A stretch of 64,000 nucleotides of DNA from positions 806,001 to 870,000 of the forward strand of contig NZ_CP042345.1 in the NCBI RefSeq assembly GCF_007954425.1, given 5' to 3'. Positions within the stretch are counted from its first letter, which is position 1. Every line of letters starts with the position of its first letter. The notes beneath the pieces were generated by a model. It did not search any database. It was not told the origin of the DNA and saw only the letters and a program-made list of their open reading frames with translations. The position numbers and the translations under genes were made by a program. This document shows positions 34,269 through 42,487 of the stretch, in pieces. This DNA is from Novosphingobium ginsenosidimutans. GTDB lineage: Bacteria > Pseudomonadota > Alphaproteobacteria > Sphingomonadales > Sphingomonadaceae.

Positions 34269-35125
34269 AACGCGGCGATCTTTGACCAGGCTTCCTCGGC
34301 GGTTTCCACCCAGTGGAACAGGTTGAGGTCCTCGAAATTGATCACGCCTTCCTCGGCCAGGGCCTGGAAATTGATGACCTTGTTCCAGAACTCCTGGCCA
34401 AACAGCAGGATCGGGATCGGCTTCATCTTGCCGGTCTGGATCAGGGTGAGCAGCTCCATAAACTCGTCGAGTGTGCCGAACCCGCCCGGGAAGACGGCAA
34501 CCGCGCGGGCGCGGAGCAGGAAGTGCATCTTGCGCAGCGCGAAGTAGTGGAACTGGAAGGCCAGGTCCGGCGTGACGTACTGGTTGGGCGCCTGCTCATG
34601 CGGCAAGACGATGTTGAGACCGATCGTATCCGCCCCGGCATCGGCCGCGCCGCGGTTGGCCGCTTCCATGATCGAAGGGCCGCCGCCCGAGCAGACCACG
34701 AACTGGCGCATGCCCTTTTCAACCACGCCGCATTCACTGGCGATCCGGCCGAGCTGGCGCGCCTCGTCATAATATTTCGACTTGGCGACCAGCCGTTCAA
34801 CCACAGCCTTGCGTTCGGGGGTGGTCGCGGTTGCCAGCGCCGCTTCGGCCTCTTCGGGCGCCGGAATGCGGGCCGAGCCATAGCAGACCAGGGTCGAACC
34901 GATCCGCGCCTCATCCAGCATCATCTCGCATTTCAGCAATTCCAGCTGGAAGCGGACCGGGCGCAGCTCCTCGCGCAGCAGAAAATCGGTGTCGCGGAAG
35001 GCCAGCTTGTAGGCCGGGCTGCGGGTCTGCGGGGTAGACGCCAGGTGCGATTCGACGAAGGAGGCTTCCTGCTCGGCCTTGTAGAAGCGGCGGCGGCTTA
35101 GCCGCTTTTCGGTCGGTTCGGTCAT
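34253..35125 (-). CDS. LOG-family Rossmann protein (TIGR00730 type)
   Basis: A 290-residue protein of the Lonely-guy family, many members of which release cytokinin-type bases or nucleobases from nucleoside 5'-monophosphates. The nucleotide-binding core shows STLVCYGSARIP, FVVCSGGGPSIMEAANRGA and the hallmark FPGGFGTLDEFMELLT with the catalytic Glu. It has about 65 extra N-terminal residues with a basic RRRFYK segment, as in alphaproteobacterial long forms. AGGAAAAGG precedes ATG 35125. It may work as a nucleotide 5'-monophosphate nucleosidase (PpnN-like role); the true substrate is unknown. Confidence 0.87.
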   Translation of the reverse strand: MTEPTEKRLSRRRFYKAEQEASFVESHLASTPQTRSPAYKLAFRDTDFLLREELRPVRFQLELLKCEMMLDEARIGSTLVCYGSARIPAPEEAEAALATATTPERKAVVERLVAKSKYYDEARQLGRIASECGVVEKGMRQFVVCSGGGPSIMEAANRGAADAGADTIGLNIVLPHEQAPNQYVTPDLAFQFHYFALRKMHFLLRARAVAVFPGGFGTLDEFMELLTLIQTGKMKPIPILLFGQEFWNKVINFQALAEEGVINFEDLNLFHWVETAEEAWSKIAAFYELD

Positions 35126-35224
35126 CAGGCCTTTTCCTTTGCGGCGAATTGCTTGCCAACCCCCAAAAACAGTTCGGCCCGCCACTCGGTTGCCGAGTAC
35201 GGGCCATTACGTTCAGCGAGGAGT

Positions 35225-35298
35225 TGGATGCCCGACAAGGATTCGAACCTTGATTGACGGAGTCAGAGTCCGCTCTCTTACCATTAGAGGATCGGGCA
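35225..35298 (-). tRNA. tRNA-Gln (CTG anticodon)
   Basis: Cloverleaf with acceptor TGCCCGA/TCGGGCA, anticodon loop CTCTGAC (anticodon CTG, reads CAG), T-loop TTCGAAT and encoded CCA. It sits between the LOG gene and ppx/gppA and has its own promoter. Confidence 0.96.
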
Positions 35299-35309
35299 AC
35301 GAGGGCGGT

Positions 35310-35338
35310 CCTCTAGGCCCAGGTTGCGCCCGCGTCAA
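35310..35338 (-). promoter_or_regulatory. Promoter of tRNA-Gln
   Basis: On the minus strand TTGACG, a 17-base spacer and TAGAGG, ending 11 bases before the tRNA. The clearest promoter in the window. Confidence 0.65.
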
Positions 35339-35428
35339 GCCGCTGGACTTGCCCTTGCGGCGGGGGGCCGCTACCATGGCCCCAGGTACCCGCCACACGT
35401 GCGGGATAAACATAAGAGTGTGATTGTC

Positions 35429-36640
35429 ATGGCGGAAAATACTCCGCCGGCCATGCGCGAGGAGGCAGGACAGGGGTTCGAACCCGGACAGGACCAGCGC
35501 GGTGCGCCCAGCCCTTCCGAAATCAGCCCCGCTATGCCCAACCGCCAGCCGGACGGCCGACCCGGACGAATCGACCCGCAGGGCGGCGGGCGCGATTCCT
35601 TGGTCCACCCGCGGCAAAGCTTTGCTGCGATTGATCTTGGCACCAACAATTGCCGCTTGCTGATTGCCCGCCCGCAGGGTGAGAACTTTGTCGTGGTCGA
35701 TGCGTTCAGCCGCGTGGTCCGGCTGGGTGAAGGTCTGGCCGGGTCTGGTCGGCTCAGCGATGCGGCGATGGACCGGGCCCTGGGGGCGCTCCACGTCTGC
35801 GCCGAAAAGCTCAAGCGGCGGCGCGTCCACCTTGCCCGCTCGGTGGCGACTGAAGCCTGCCGGCGGGCCGAGAACGGCCCCGATTTTATCGAACGCGTCC
35901 GGCGGGAAACCGGGATCGCGCTGGACATTATCAGCGCCAAGGAAGAGGCGCGGCTGGCGGTCCTGGGTTGTCACATCCTGCTGGAACAGGGCGATGGCCC
36001 GGCGATCATCTTCGACATCGGCGGCGGTTCGACCGAGCTGGTGCTGGTCGAACAGGGCGATGCTCCGCTGCCGCGGATTGTCGACTGGATGAGCGTGCCC
36101 TGGGGCGTCGTCTCGCTGACCGAGACCTGCGGGGTCGAACCGATCGACGCCGATGGCCGCGCTGCCCGCTATGCCGACATGCGCCGCCGGGTGCGCGAAA
36201 GCCTTGCCCCCTTTGCCGACCGGCTGGCAGCCATGCTTGAACAGCACGAAGGCAAGACGGCGCTGCGCCTGCTTGGCACCAGCGGCACGGTCACGACGCT
36301 GGCCAGCCTTCATCTTGATCTGCCGCAATATGATCGCCGCGCGGTCGACGGTCTGATCGTGCCGGCCGAGGCGATGCGCGGTATTTCCGCGCGCCTGTCC
36401 TCAATGCCCATCCCGGCACGGCGCGAGCTGGCCTGCATCGGCCGCGAGCGCGCCGACCTGGTGGTAGCGGGCTGCGCGATCCTCGAGACGATCCTCGATC
36501 TGTGGCCGGCTGACCGGCTGGGCGTTGCAGATCGCGGCATCCGCGAAGGGATCCTGCGCAGCCTGATGGCTTCGGAAGGGATGGCGGAACGGACCCGCGC
36601 GGCCATGCGCCGCAGCAAGCGTGAAGGAGCAAGTCGATGA
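35429..36640 (+). CDS. Ppx/GppA family phosphatase
   Basis: Hydrolyses polyphosphate ends and/or the 5' phosphate of pppGpp. The core begins with FAAIDLGTNNCRLLIAR (phosphate-1 loop), then SVATEACRRAENG, the catalytic KEEARLAVLG with Glu, IIFDIGGGSTELVLV and LLGTSGTVTTLASLHL. The 403-residue product from ATG 35429 has about 65 N-terminal residues rich in Pro, Gly and Gln before the core, more than usual. A later ATG in the same frame would remove half of this, so the start is uncertain. rlmE overlaps its stop by four bases, giving a conserved two-gene unit. Confidence 0.9.
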   Translation: MAENTPPAMREEAGQGFEPGQDQRGAPSPSEISPAMPNRQPDGRPGRIDPQGGGRDSLVHPRQSFAAIDLGTNNCRLLIARPQGENFVVVDAFSRVVRLGEGLAGSGRLSDAAMDRALGALHVCAEKLKRRRVHLARSVATEACRRAENGPDFIERVRRETGIALDIISAKEEARLAVLGCHILLEQGDGPAIIFDIGGGSTELVLVEQGDAPLPRIVDWMSVPWGVVSLTETCGVEPIDADGRAARYADMRRRVRESLAPFADRLAAMLEQHEGKTALRLLGTSGTVTTLASLHLDLPQYDRRAVDGLIVPAEAMRGISARLSSMPIPARRELACIGRERADLVVAGCAILETILDLWPADRLGVADRGIREGILRSLMASEGMAERTRAAMRRSKREGASR

Positions 36641-37296
36641 GCCGTTCGGGCCGCCCTGCCGGTGAACGGCTCAAGACCGGCAAAGGGCGGACCGCCAGCT
36701 CGACCCGCTGGCTGACCCGCCAACTCAACGATCCCTATGTGAAAGCCTCCAAGGATGCCGGCTGGCGCAGCCGCGCCGCCTTCAAGCTGATCGAGCTCGA
36801 CCAGAAGTTTGCCCTGCTCAAGAACGCCCATCGGGTGGTCGATCTCGGCGTGGCCCCCGGCGGGTGGAGCCAGGTGGTGCGCAAGCAGGCCCCCAAAGCT
36901 GCAGTGGTTGGGATCGATCTGTTGGAAACCGAGCCGCTGGAAGGCGTGACCCTGTTCCAGATGGACTTCATGGACGATGCCGCGCCCGCCCTGCTGGTAG
37001 AGGCGCTGGGCGGCGCGCCGGACCTGGTGATCTCGGACATGGCCGCCAATACCGTTGGCCACAAGGCCACCGACCACCTGCGGACCATGGGCCTGGTCGA
37101 GACCGCCGCGCACTTTGCGATAGAAAACCTTGCACTTGGCGGGGCCTTCATCGCCAAGGTCCTGGCGGGCGGCACGGATACCGAGCTGCTGGCCCTGCTC
37201 AAGCGCCACTTCACGACGGTGAAGCACGCCAAGCCGCCGGCGAGCCGCAAGGATTCGTCCGAGTGGTACGTGATCGCCCAGGGCTTCAAGGGCTGA
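36637..37296 (+). CDS. rlmE: 23S rRNA 2'-O-methyltransferase RlmE (FtsJ/RrmJ)
   Basis: Methylates the ribose of U2552 in the peptidyl-transferase A-loop, a late step of 50S assembly. The 219-residue protein has the SAM-binding VVDLGVAPGGWSQVVRKQA, VGIDLLETEPL and DLVISDMAAN, and the K-D-K-E tetrad is in place (RAAFKLIEL, SDMA, IAKVL, SSEWYVIA). The N-terminus is basic (RSGRPAGERLKTGKGRTASS), suited to RNA binding. It begins at ATGA within the phosphatase stop and is followed by a terminator. Confidence 0.95.
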   Translation: MSRSGRPAGERLKTGKGRTASSTRWLTRQLNDPYVKASKDAGWRSRAAFKLIELDQKFALLKNAHRVVDLGVAPGGWSQVVRKQAPKAAVVGIDLLETEPLEGVTLFQMDFMDDAAPALLVEALGGAPDLVISDMAANTVGHKATDHLRTMGLVETAAHFAIENLALGGAFIAKVLAGGTDTELLALLKRHFTTVKHAKPPASRKDSSEWYVIAQGFKG

Positions 37297-37305
37297 AACG
37301 AAGAA

Positions 37306-37338
37306 GGGCGGCAGGTCCGCAGACCGCCGCCCTCTTTT
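37306..37338 (+). terminator. Rho-independent terminator after rlmE
   Basis: GGGCGGC(A)GGTC pairs with GACCGCCGCCC (one bulge), followed by TCTTTT. The leading CGAAGAAGGGCGGC also occurs after acnA at about 60899. Confidence 0.8.
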
Positions 37339-37357
37339 CCCCCCTTGCGGGTAAAGC

Positions 37358-37993
37358 TTACTTCTTGGCGGGTTCCGCAGCCGGAGCGGCAGCAGCGCCT
37401 TCGGCCGGGGCCGCAGCGGCATCGGCCGGCGCGGCGGCAGCATCGGCGGCCGGGGCAGCCGGAGCGGCCGGCAGCGGCAGGTTCGAACCCTGGGCGTTGA
37501 GATAGACCAGCAGGTTGGCGCGCTCAGCCGCATCGCCAATCCCGGCGAAGCTCATCTTGGTGCCGGCGGCGAAGGCCTTGGGGTTCTTGAGCCAGGCGTC
37601 CATCGTCGCCCAGTCCCACTTGCCGCCATGCGACTTCAGCGCATCAGAGAAGGCAAAACCGCCGCGGCCCTGGGCCACGCCTTCACCCATCACGGCGTGC
37701 AGGTTCGGACCGATGCCGTTGGCACCGCCCGGGGTGATCGTGTGGCACGAGGCGCACTTCTTGAAAGTGGCTTCACCCTTGGCCGCATCGGCGCTGGCGA
37801 GCAGGGTTTCCAGCGGCACGGCAGCGGCGCCGCCTTCACCTTCCTGGACCACGCCTTCGATCGCATAGCCCATCTTCTCAGGGCGGTTTTCCTTGGTCGC
37901 GCGGAAGTAGTGGCTGCTCAGCGAAGCGAGACCAAGCGCAACAACGCCCGAAAACAGCGTCCAACCGGCAATGGTGTTGAAACGGTCGTCCAT
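37358..37993 (-). CDS. Membrane-anchored c-type cytochrome (CycM/c552-like)
   Basis: A 211-residue protein with an uncleaved N-terminal anchor (AGWTLFSGVVALGLASLSSHYF, about 9-30), a periplasmic class I cytochrome c domain with CASCH at 80-84 and axial Met in GTKMSFAGIGD, and a 45-residue Ala/Pro tail (APAADAAAAPADAAAAPAEG). This fits the CycM family that links the bc1 complex with terminal oxidases. The gene faces rlmE, with the terminator between them, and is divergent from the acyl-CoA carboxylase. The low-complexity tail is unusual and of unknown use. Confidence 0.9.
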   Translation of the reverse strand: MDDRFNTIAGWTLFSGVVALGLASLSSHYFRATKENRPEKMGYAIEGVVQEGEGGAAAVPLETLLASADAAKGEATFKKCASCHTITPGGANGIGPNLHAVMGEGVAQGRGGFAFSDALKSHGGKWDWATMDAWLKNPKAFAAGTKMSFAGIGDAAERANLLVYLNAQGSNLPLPAAPAAPAADAAAAPADAAAAPAEGAAAAPAAEPAKK

Positions 37994-38150
37994 TAATCGT
38001 GCCCCGTGGGATATGTGGCTAGGAGAATTGCGGGTCGCTCTAGTGTCGGCGCGGGGCAAGCGCAAGGGGCATTGCAGCGCCCGCGCACAGGGCTTAGCGA
38101 TGGAGCGGGATGTCGGCCCGCCATGCGGCCGAGGAGAGGCACGATCTGAC

Positions 38151-39716
38151 ATGAGCTGGGCCAGGGAACTTGAGGAATTGCGCGCCCGCGAGGCGCTGGC
38201 CGAAGCCATGGGCGGACCAGACAAGGTTGCGCGCCAGCACGGCCGCGGAAAGATGGATGCCCGCGCCCGGCTGGCGGCGCTGGTCGATCCAGGAAGCTTC
38301 CGCGAAATCGGCAAGATCGCCGGTAAGGGCTCCTACGACGCGGAAGGCAACCTGACCGGCGTGCTGCCCGCCCCGTTTCTGTTCGGCAAGGCCACGATCA
38401 ATGGCCGCCCAGTGGTGGCGACAGCCGACGATTTCACCATCCGGGGCGGGGCGGCAGATGCCGGGATCGGCCGCAAGATGGAACAGGCTGAGAAGATGGC
38501 CCACGAGCTGAAGCTCCCGATCGTGCGGATGATCGATGGCACCGGCGGGGGAGGCTCGGTCAAGACGCTCGAGATGATCGGCGCCACTTACATTCCCGCC
38601 GTCCACATGTGGGGCGAGGTGGTGAAAAATCTCGATACCGTGCCGGTCGTGGCGCTGGCGCTGGGCCCGACGGCAGGCCTTGGCGCGGCCCGGATCGCGG
38701 CCAGCCACTATTCGGTGATGGTGCGCGGCCTGTCCCAGATTTTCGCCGCCGGTCCGGCCGTGGTCGATGCAATGGGCACGGCCTGGAAAGACGAAGGCTC
38801 GGTCAACCACGAGGAAGCCAAGGAAGCACTAGGCGGCTCTGCGATCCACACCCGCAACGGCGTGGTCGATGACGAAGTGGCCAGCGAGGCCGAGGCCTTT
38901 GCCCGTGCGCGGCACTTCCTGGGCTTCATGCCCGAATATGTCGGGGCCCCTGCCCGCCGAATCGAAAGCGGCGATCCCGCGGGCCGGCGCGAGGAGGCGC
39001 TGCTCAGCCTGGTCCCACGCGGCGACAAGGAAGTCTACTCGATGCGCCGGGCCATGGACCTGGTGTTTGATCGGGGCACCGTGTTCGAAATCGGGCGGGC
39101 CTGGGGCCGCGCCGCGATCACCGCGCTGGCGCGGCTCGATGGCTGGCCGGTGATGGTCCTGGCCAGCGATCCCAGCTTCCTGGGCGGATCGTGGGACGCC
39201 AAGACCAGCGAGAAGGTGGAACGCTTCGTCAAGCTGGCTGACCTGTTCCGCCTGCCGATCGTCCACCTGGTCGACAACCCCGGCTTCATGATCGGGCGCG
39301 AGGCCGAGATTGCCGGGACGATCCGCTATGGCGTCCAGGCGATGAACGCGATCTACAAGGCGACCGTGCCGCTGGCCTCAGTGGTCTTGCGCCGGGCCTA
39401 TGGCATTGCTGGCAGCGCGATGTCGAATGCCGATACCTACCAGTACCGCTATTGCTGGCCTTCGGGCGACTGGGGCAGTCTGCCGATCGCGGGCGGACTG
39501 GAAGTGGCCTACAAGTCGGAGATCGAGGCCGCCGAGGACCCGGCGGCCGAGCTGGAAGCGATCCGCGCGCGGCTGGCAAAGGTCACCTCACCCTTCCGCA
39601 GCGCCGAGCGCTTCAATGTCGAGGACATCATCGACCCGCGCGATACCCGGCCCTTGCTGTGCGAATTTGCCGAACTGGCCTGGCGGCGCTTGGGGGCGGA
39701 TCAACCGCCGAGATAG
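38151..39716 (+). CDS. Acyl-CoA carboxylase beta (carboxyltransferase) subunit
   Basis: A 521-residue carboxyltransferase subunit of the propionyl-/methylcrotonyl-CoA carboxylase family. Visible landmarks are the N-terminal QHGRGKMDARARLAALVDPG, the oxyanion loops RMIDGTGGGGSVKT and LGPTAGLGAARIAASHY, and LVDNPGFMIGREAEIAGTIR in the C-terminal half with ASVVLRRAYGIAGSAM. The biotin-carrying alpha subunit is not adjacent, so the partner is encoded elsewhere. GAGGAGAGG lies 12 bases before ATG 38151. It overlaps glpD by 16 bases at their 3' ends. Exact acyl-CoA specificity is unknown. Confidence 0.9.
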   Translation: MSWARELEELRAREALAEAMGGPDKVARQHGRGKMDARARLAALVDPGSFREIGKIAGKGSYDAEGNLTGVLPAPFLFGKATINGRPVVATADDFTIRGGAADAGIGRKMEQAEKMAHELKLPIVRMIDGTGGGGSVKTLEMIGATYIPAVHMWGEVVKNLDTVPVVALALGPTAGLGAARIAASHYSVMVRGLSQIFAAGPAVVDAMGTAWKDEGSVNHEEAKEALGGSAIHTRNGVVDDEVASEAEAFARARHFLGFMPEYVGAPARRIESGDPAGRREEALLSLVPRGDKEVYSMRRAMDLVFDRGTVFEIGRAWGRAAITALARLDGWPVMVLASDPSFLGGSWDAKTSEKVERFVKLADLFRLPIVHLVDNPGFMIGREAEIAGTIRYGVQAMNAIYKATVPLASVVLRRAYGIAGSAMSNADTYQYRYCWPSGDWGSLPIAGGLEVAYKSEIEAAEDPAAELEAIRARLAKVTSPFRSAERFNVEDIIDPRDTRPLLCEFAELAWRRLGADQPPR

Positions 39717-41164
39717 TCCGCGAGCGCTTTCTGCTCCGCCGCGCTGAGCCGCAGACCCAGCTTGGTCCGGCGCCAGAGGATATCTTCGGCGCTTGCCGCC
39801 CATTCCTCTTGGCGGAGGAAATCGACCTCGGCCGCAGTCAGCCCGGCGCCGAAGCTCTTGCCCAGCGCCTGCCAGCCTTCGGCGCCATTCAGCCAACGCT
39901 CCGCCCGGGTGCCATAGGCGCGCGCGATCCGGTCGACCGTGCCGGCATCAAGGAACGGATAGCGCGCGGTTAGCGTGGCCTTAAGCGGTTCGAGCCCGTC
40001 GAGCGGGAAGTCGCCGCCGGGCAGCGGCCGCGACCGGGTCCAGGCCTTGCCCGTCAGGGCTGGCAGGCGCGCGGCCATCAGATCGACCGCTTCCTCAGCC
40101 AGGTGGCGATAGGTGGTGATCTTGCCGCCATAGACACTGAGCAAGGGCGCACCGGCGTCCTTATCCGAGAGGTCGAGCCGGTAGCCGCGCGTCGCCGATT
40201 CAGGCTTGCCCGAGCCATCGTCGACCAGCGGGCGCACCCCCGAATAGGTCCAGACCACGTCCGCCGGGGTAATCGGCGTCTTGAAGTAATTGCTCGCCCC
40301 TTCGCAAAGGTAGGCGATTTCTTCTTCACTGGCGACAATCGGTTCGCCCACCGTGTGGTCGCGGTCGGTCGTGCCGATCAGCGTGAAATCGCGCTCATAA
40401 GGAATCGCGAAGAAGATCCGGCCATCGGCGAGCTGGAAGAAGTAGGCGTAAGGATGATCGAACAGCTTGCGGACCACGATGTGCGAGCCGCGCACCAACC
40501 GCATGCCATATTCGGGCGCCTCGCCCAGCAGGCCATCGACCTTGAGCACGGCCGGTCCAGCCGCGTTGACCAACGCGGCGGCGGTGAAACGGCCATGCGG
40601 GGTCTCTAGCTCCCACCCCCCGTCAACGCGCCGGGCAGCCGTCAGCGGCGTGCGCGGGTGGACCTCTGCGCCGTGCGCCACCGCATCGAGGGCGTTCAGC
40701 ACGACCAACCGCGCATCATCGACCCAGCCGTCCGAATACTCGAAAGCCGGGCCGAACTCGCCCTTGAGCGGCGCGCCGGCCGGATGGCGGTGCAGGTTGA
40801 TCGAGCGGGTCGCCGGCAGGTGCTTGCGCCCACCGATATGGTCATAAAGGAACAGCCCGAGCCGCAGCAGCCAACGCGGGCGCAGGCCCTTCACGTGCGG
40901 CAGGACAAAGCGCAGCGGATGGATGATGTGCGGGGCGATTGCCCACAGCGCCTCGCGCTCGGTCAGGCTCTCACGCACCAGGGCAAACTCGTAATGCTCA
41001 AGATAGCGGAGGCCGCCGTGCACCAGCTTGGTCGAAGCCGACGATGTGCCCTGCGCCAGGTCACCCGCTTCGAGCAGCAGCACCCTTGCGCCGCGTCCGG
41101 CCGCGTCGCGCGCAATCCCCGCGCCGTTCACACCGCCACCGATCACTGCCAGGTCAAACTGCAT
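39701..41164 (-). CDS. glpD: Glycerol-3-phosphate dehydrogenase GlpD
   Basis: FAD-dependent, quinone-linked enzyme oxidising glycerol 3-phosphate to dihydroxyacetone phosphate at the inner membrane. The 487-residue protein opens with the dinucleotide fold FDLAVIGGGVNGAGIARDAA, then TSSASTKLVHGGLRYLEHYEF, DARLVVLNALDAVAHGA, LVNAAGPAV, and VWTYSGVRPLVDD; LLSVYGGKITTYRHLAEEAV is the C-terminal FAD contact. The MFS gene ends six bases upstream in the same direction, so they are probably co-transcribed. glpK and glpF are absent, so glycerol uptake is not evident here. Confidence 0.94.
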   Translation of the reverse strand: MQFDLAVIGGGVNGAGIARDAAGRGARVLLLEAGDLAQGTSSASTKLVHGGLRYLEHYEFALVRESLTEREALWAIAPHIIHPLRFVLPHVKGLRPRWLLRLGLFLYDHIGGRKHLPATRSINLHRHPAGAPLKGEFGPAFEYSDGWVDDARLVVLNALDAVAHGAEVHPRTPLTAARRVDGGWELETPHGRFTAAALVNAAGPAVLKVDGLLGEAPEYGMRLVRGSHIVVRKLFDHPYAYFFQLADGRIFFAIPYERDFTLIGTTDRDHTVGEPIVASEEEIAYLCEGASNYFKTPITPADVVWTYSGVRPLVDDGSGKPESATRGYRLDLSDKDAGAPLLSVYGGKITTYRHLAEEAVDLMAARLPALTGKAWTRSRPLPGGDFPLDGLEPLKATLTARYPFLDAGTVDRIARAYGTRAERWLNGAEGWQALGKSFGAGLTAAEVDFLRQEEWAASAEDILWRRTKLGLRLSAAEQKALADYLGG

Positions 41165-41170
41165 GTGGCT

Positions 41171-42439
41171 CTATCTCACATCCGGGTTCGGGACGGGCCG
41201 CACAACCCCCGGCGGGGTGAGGCGGCGGAACAGGCGGCCCTGCTCGCTGTACAGCACCAGCACCAGTGCGGCGATCCCTCCCGCCAGCAGCGCCCAGGCC
41301 AGGGGCCGCGCGGTGCCATCGTAAGCCTGGCCGATCATCGCGCCGAGACTGGCCGCCACGGCCATCCGCACGAACATCTGGAACGAACTGGCCGCACCGG
41401 CAATCCGGGCGAAAGGCTGCAGGGCAATCGAACCGAAGTTGGCGCCGAGAAAGCCCATCAGGCACATGTTGAGGCCCATCACCGGTACAAACTGCCACAG
41501 CGTCTGATGCGGCTGATGCGCCAGCCAGACCTGCACCGAGCTGACCACGATAAAGGCCAGCAAGGCGGTATGCGATACTCGCCGCGCCCCGAAGCGCTCG
41601 ACGATCCGCGAGTTGAAGAAGTTGGCCACGGCCATGCCGCCCGCCATCACGGCAAAGATCAGCGGGAAGGTCGCGCCGGCCCCAAAGTGTTCCGCCACCA
41701 GCTGCTGGGCGGAATTGATATAGCCGAACAGGCCGGAGACCAACAGCGCAGCGCCGATGACATAACCCATCGAGGCACGGTTGCTCGCGGCGGTCCACAT
41801 ATTGGCCACGATTGCGCGCGGGGCGATCGACTGGCGATTGGCCGGATCGAGCGTTTCCGGCAGCCGAATCCAGGCCCATAGCCAGACTGCCAGCCCCAGC
41901 AGCGCCATGCCGCCGAAAATCCAGCGCCAGCTCGCCACCGCAAGAATGGCCTGGCCAAAGCTCGGCGCGGCCATCGGCACGATCATGAAGATCACCGCCA
42001 CGGTCGATTGCGCCCGTGCCATCCGGTCGCCCGCAAAGCGGTCACGGATGATCGCGTTGGGCAGAACCGAAAGGCCGGCGCTGGTCACCGCCTGGGCGGC
42101 GCGCAGCACCAGCATGACGGTAAAATCCGTCACCAGCGCGCAAGCCAGCGACAGCGCGACATAGGCCGCCAGGCTGACAAACAGCACCGGACGGCGGCCA
42201 AACCGGTCGGCCAGGGCGCCCGGGAACAGCGCACCTACCCCGGCAGCGATCAGGTAGACGCCGACGATCAGCTGCCGCTGGTTGGGATCGCGCACCCCCA
42301 GGTCCTCGGCCGTGATGCCCAGGGCGGGCAGCATCGAATCGATGCACAGCGCCTGCAGCGCCATGATCATCGCCATCAGCGCGACGAATTCGCGCTCACC
42401 CAGGCTCGCGCCTGGTGCAGGGGGACTCACGGATGGCAT
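41171..42439 (-). CDS. Bcr/CflA-type multidrug MFS exporter
   Basis: A 422-residue major facilitator with 12 helices. The second helix region shows DSMLPALGITAEDLGVRDPNQRQLIVGVYL, then GALADRFGRRPVLFVSL (loop 2-3 motif A) and the drug-exporter motif in QAVTSAGLSVLPNAIIRDRF, all typical of Bcr/CflA. ATG 42439 has AGGGCAGG upstream. It runs directly into glpD with a six-base gap, an unusual pairing. It is divergent from dinB with 48 bases between starts. The substrate is not known. Confidence 0.87.
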   Translation of the reverse strand: MPSVSPPAPGASLGEREFVALMAMIMALQALCIDSMLPALGITAEDLGVRDPNQRQLIVGVYLIAAGVGALFPGALADRFGRRPVLFVSLAAYVALSLACALVTDFTVMLVLRAAQAVTSAGLSVLPNAIIRDRFAGDRMARAQSTVAVIFMIVPMAAPSFGQAILAVASWRWIFGGMALLGLAVWLWAWIRLPETLDPANRQSIAPRAIVANMWTAASNRASMGYVIGAALLVSGLFGYINSAQQLVAEHFGAGATFPLIFAVMAGGMAVANFFNSRIVERFGARRVSHTALLAFIVVSSVQVWLAHQPHQTLWQFVPVMGLNMCLMGFLGANFGSIALQPFARIAGAASSFQMFVRMAVAASLGAMIGQAYDGTARPLAWALLAGGIAALVLVLYSEQGRLFRRLTPPGVVRPVPNPDVR

Positions 42440-42487
42440 GCGCCTGCCCTTGGCCTGTTCCGCCTGCGCTGGCCAGACTGAATTCGC

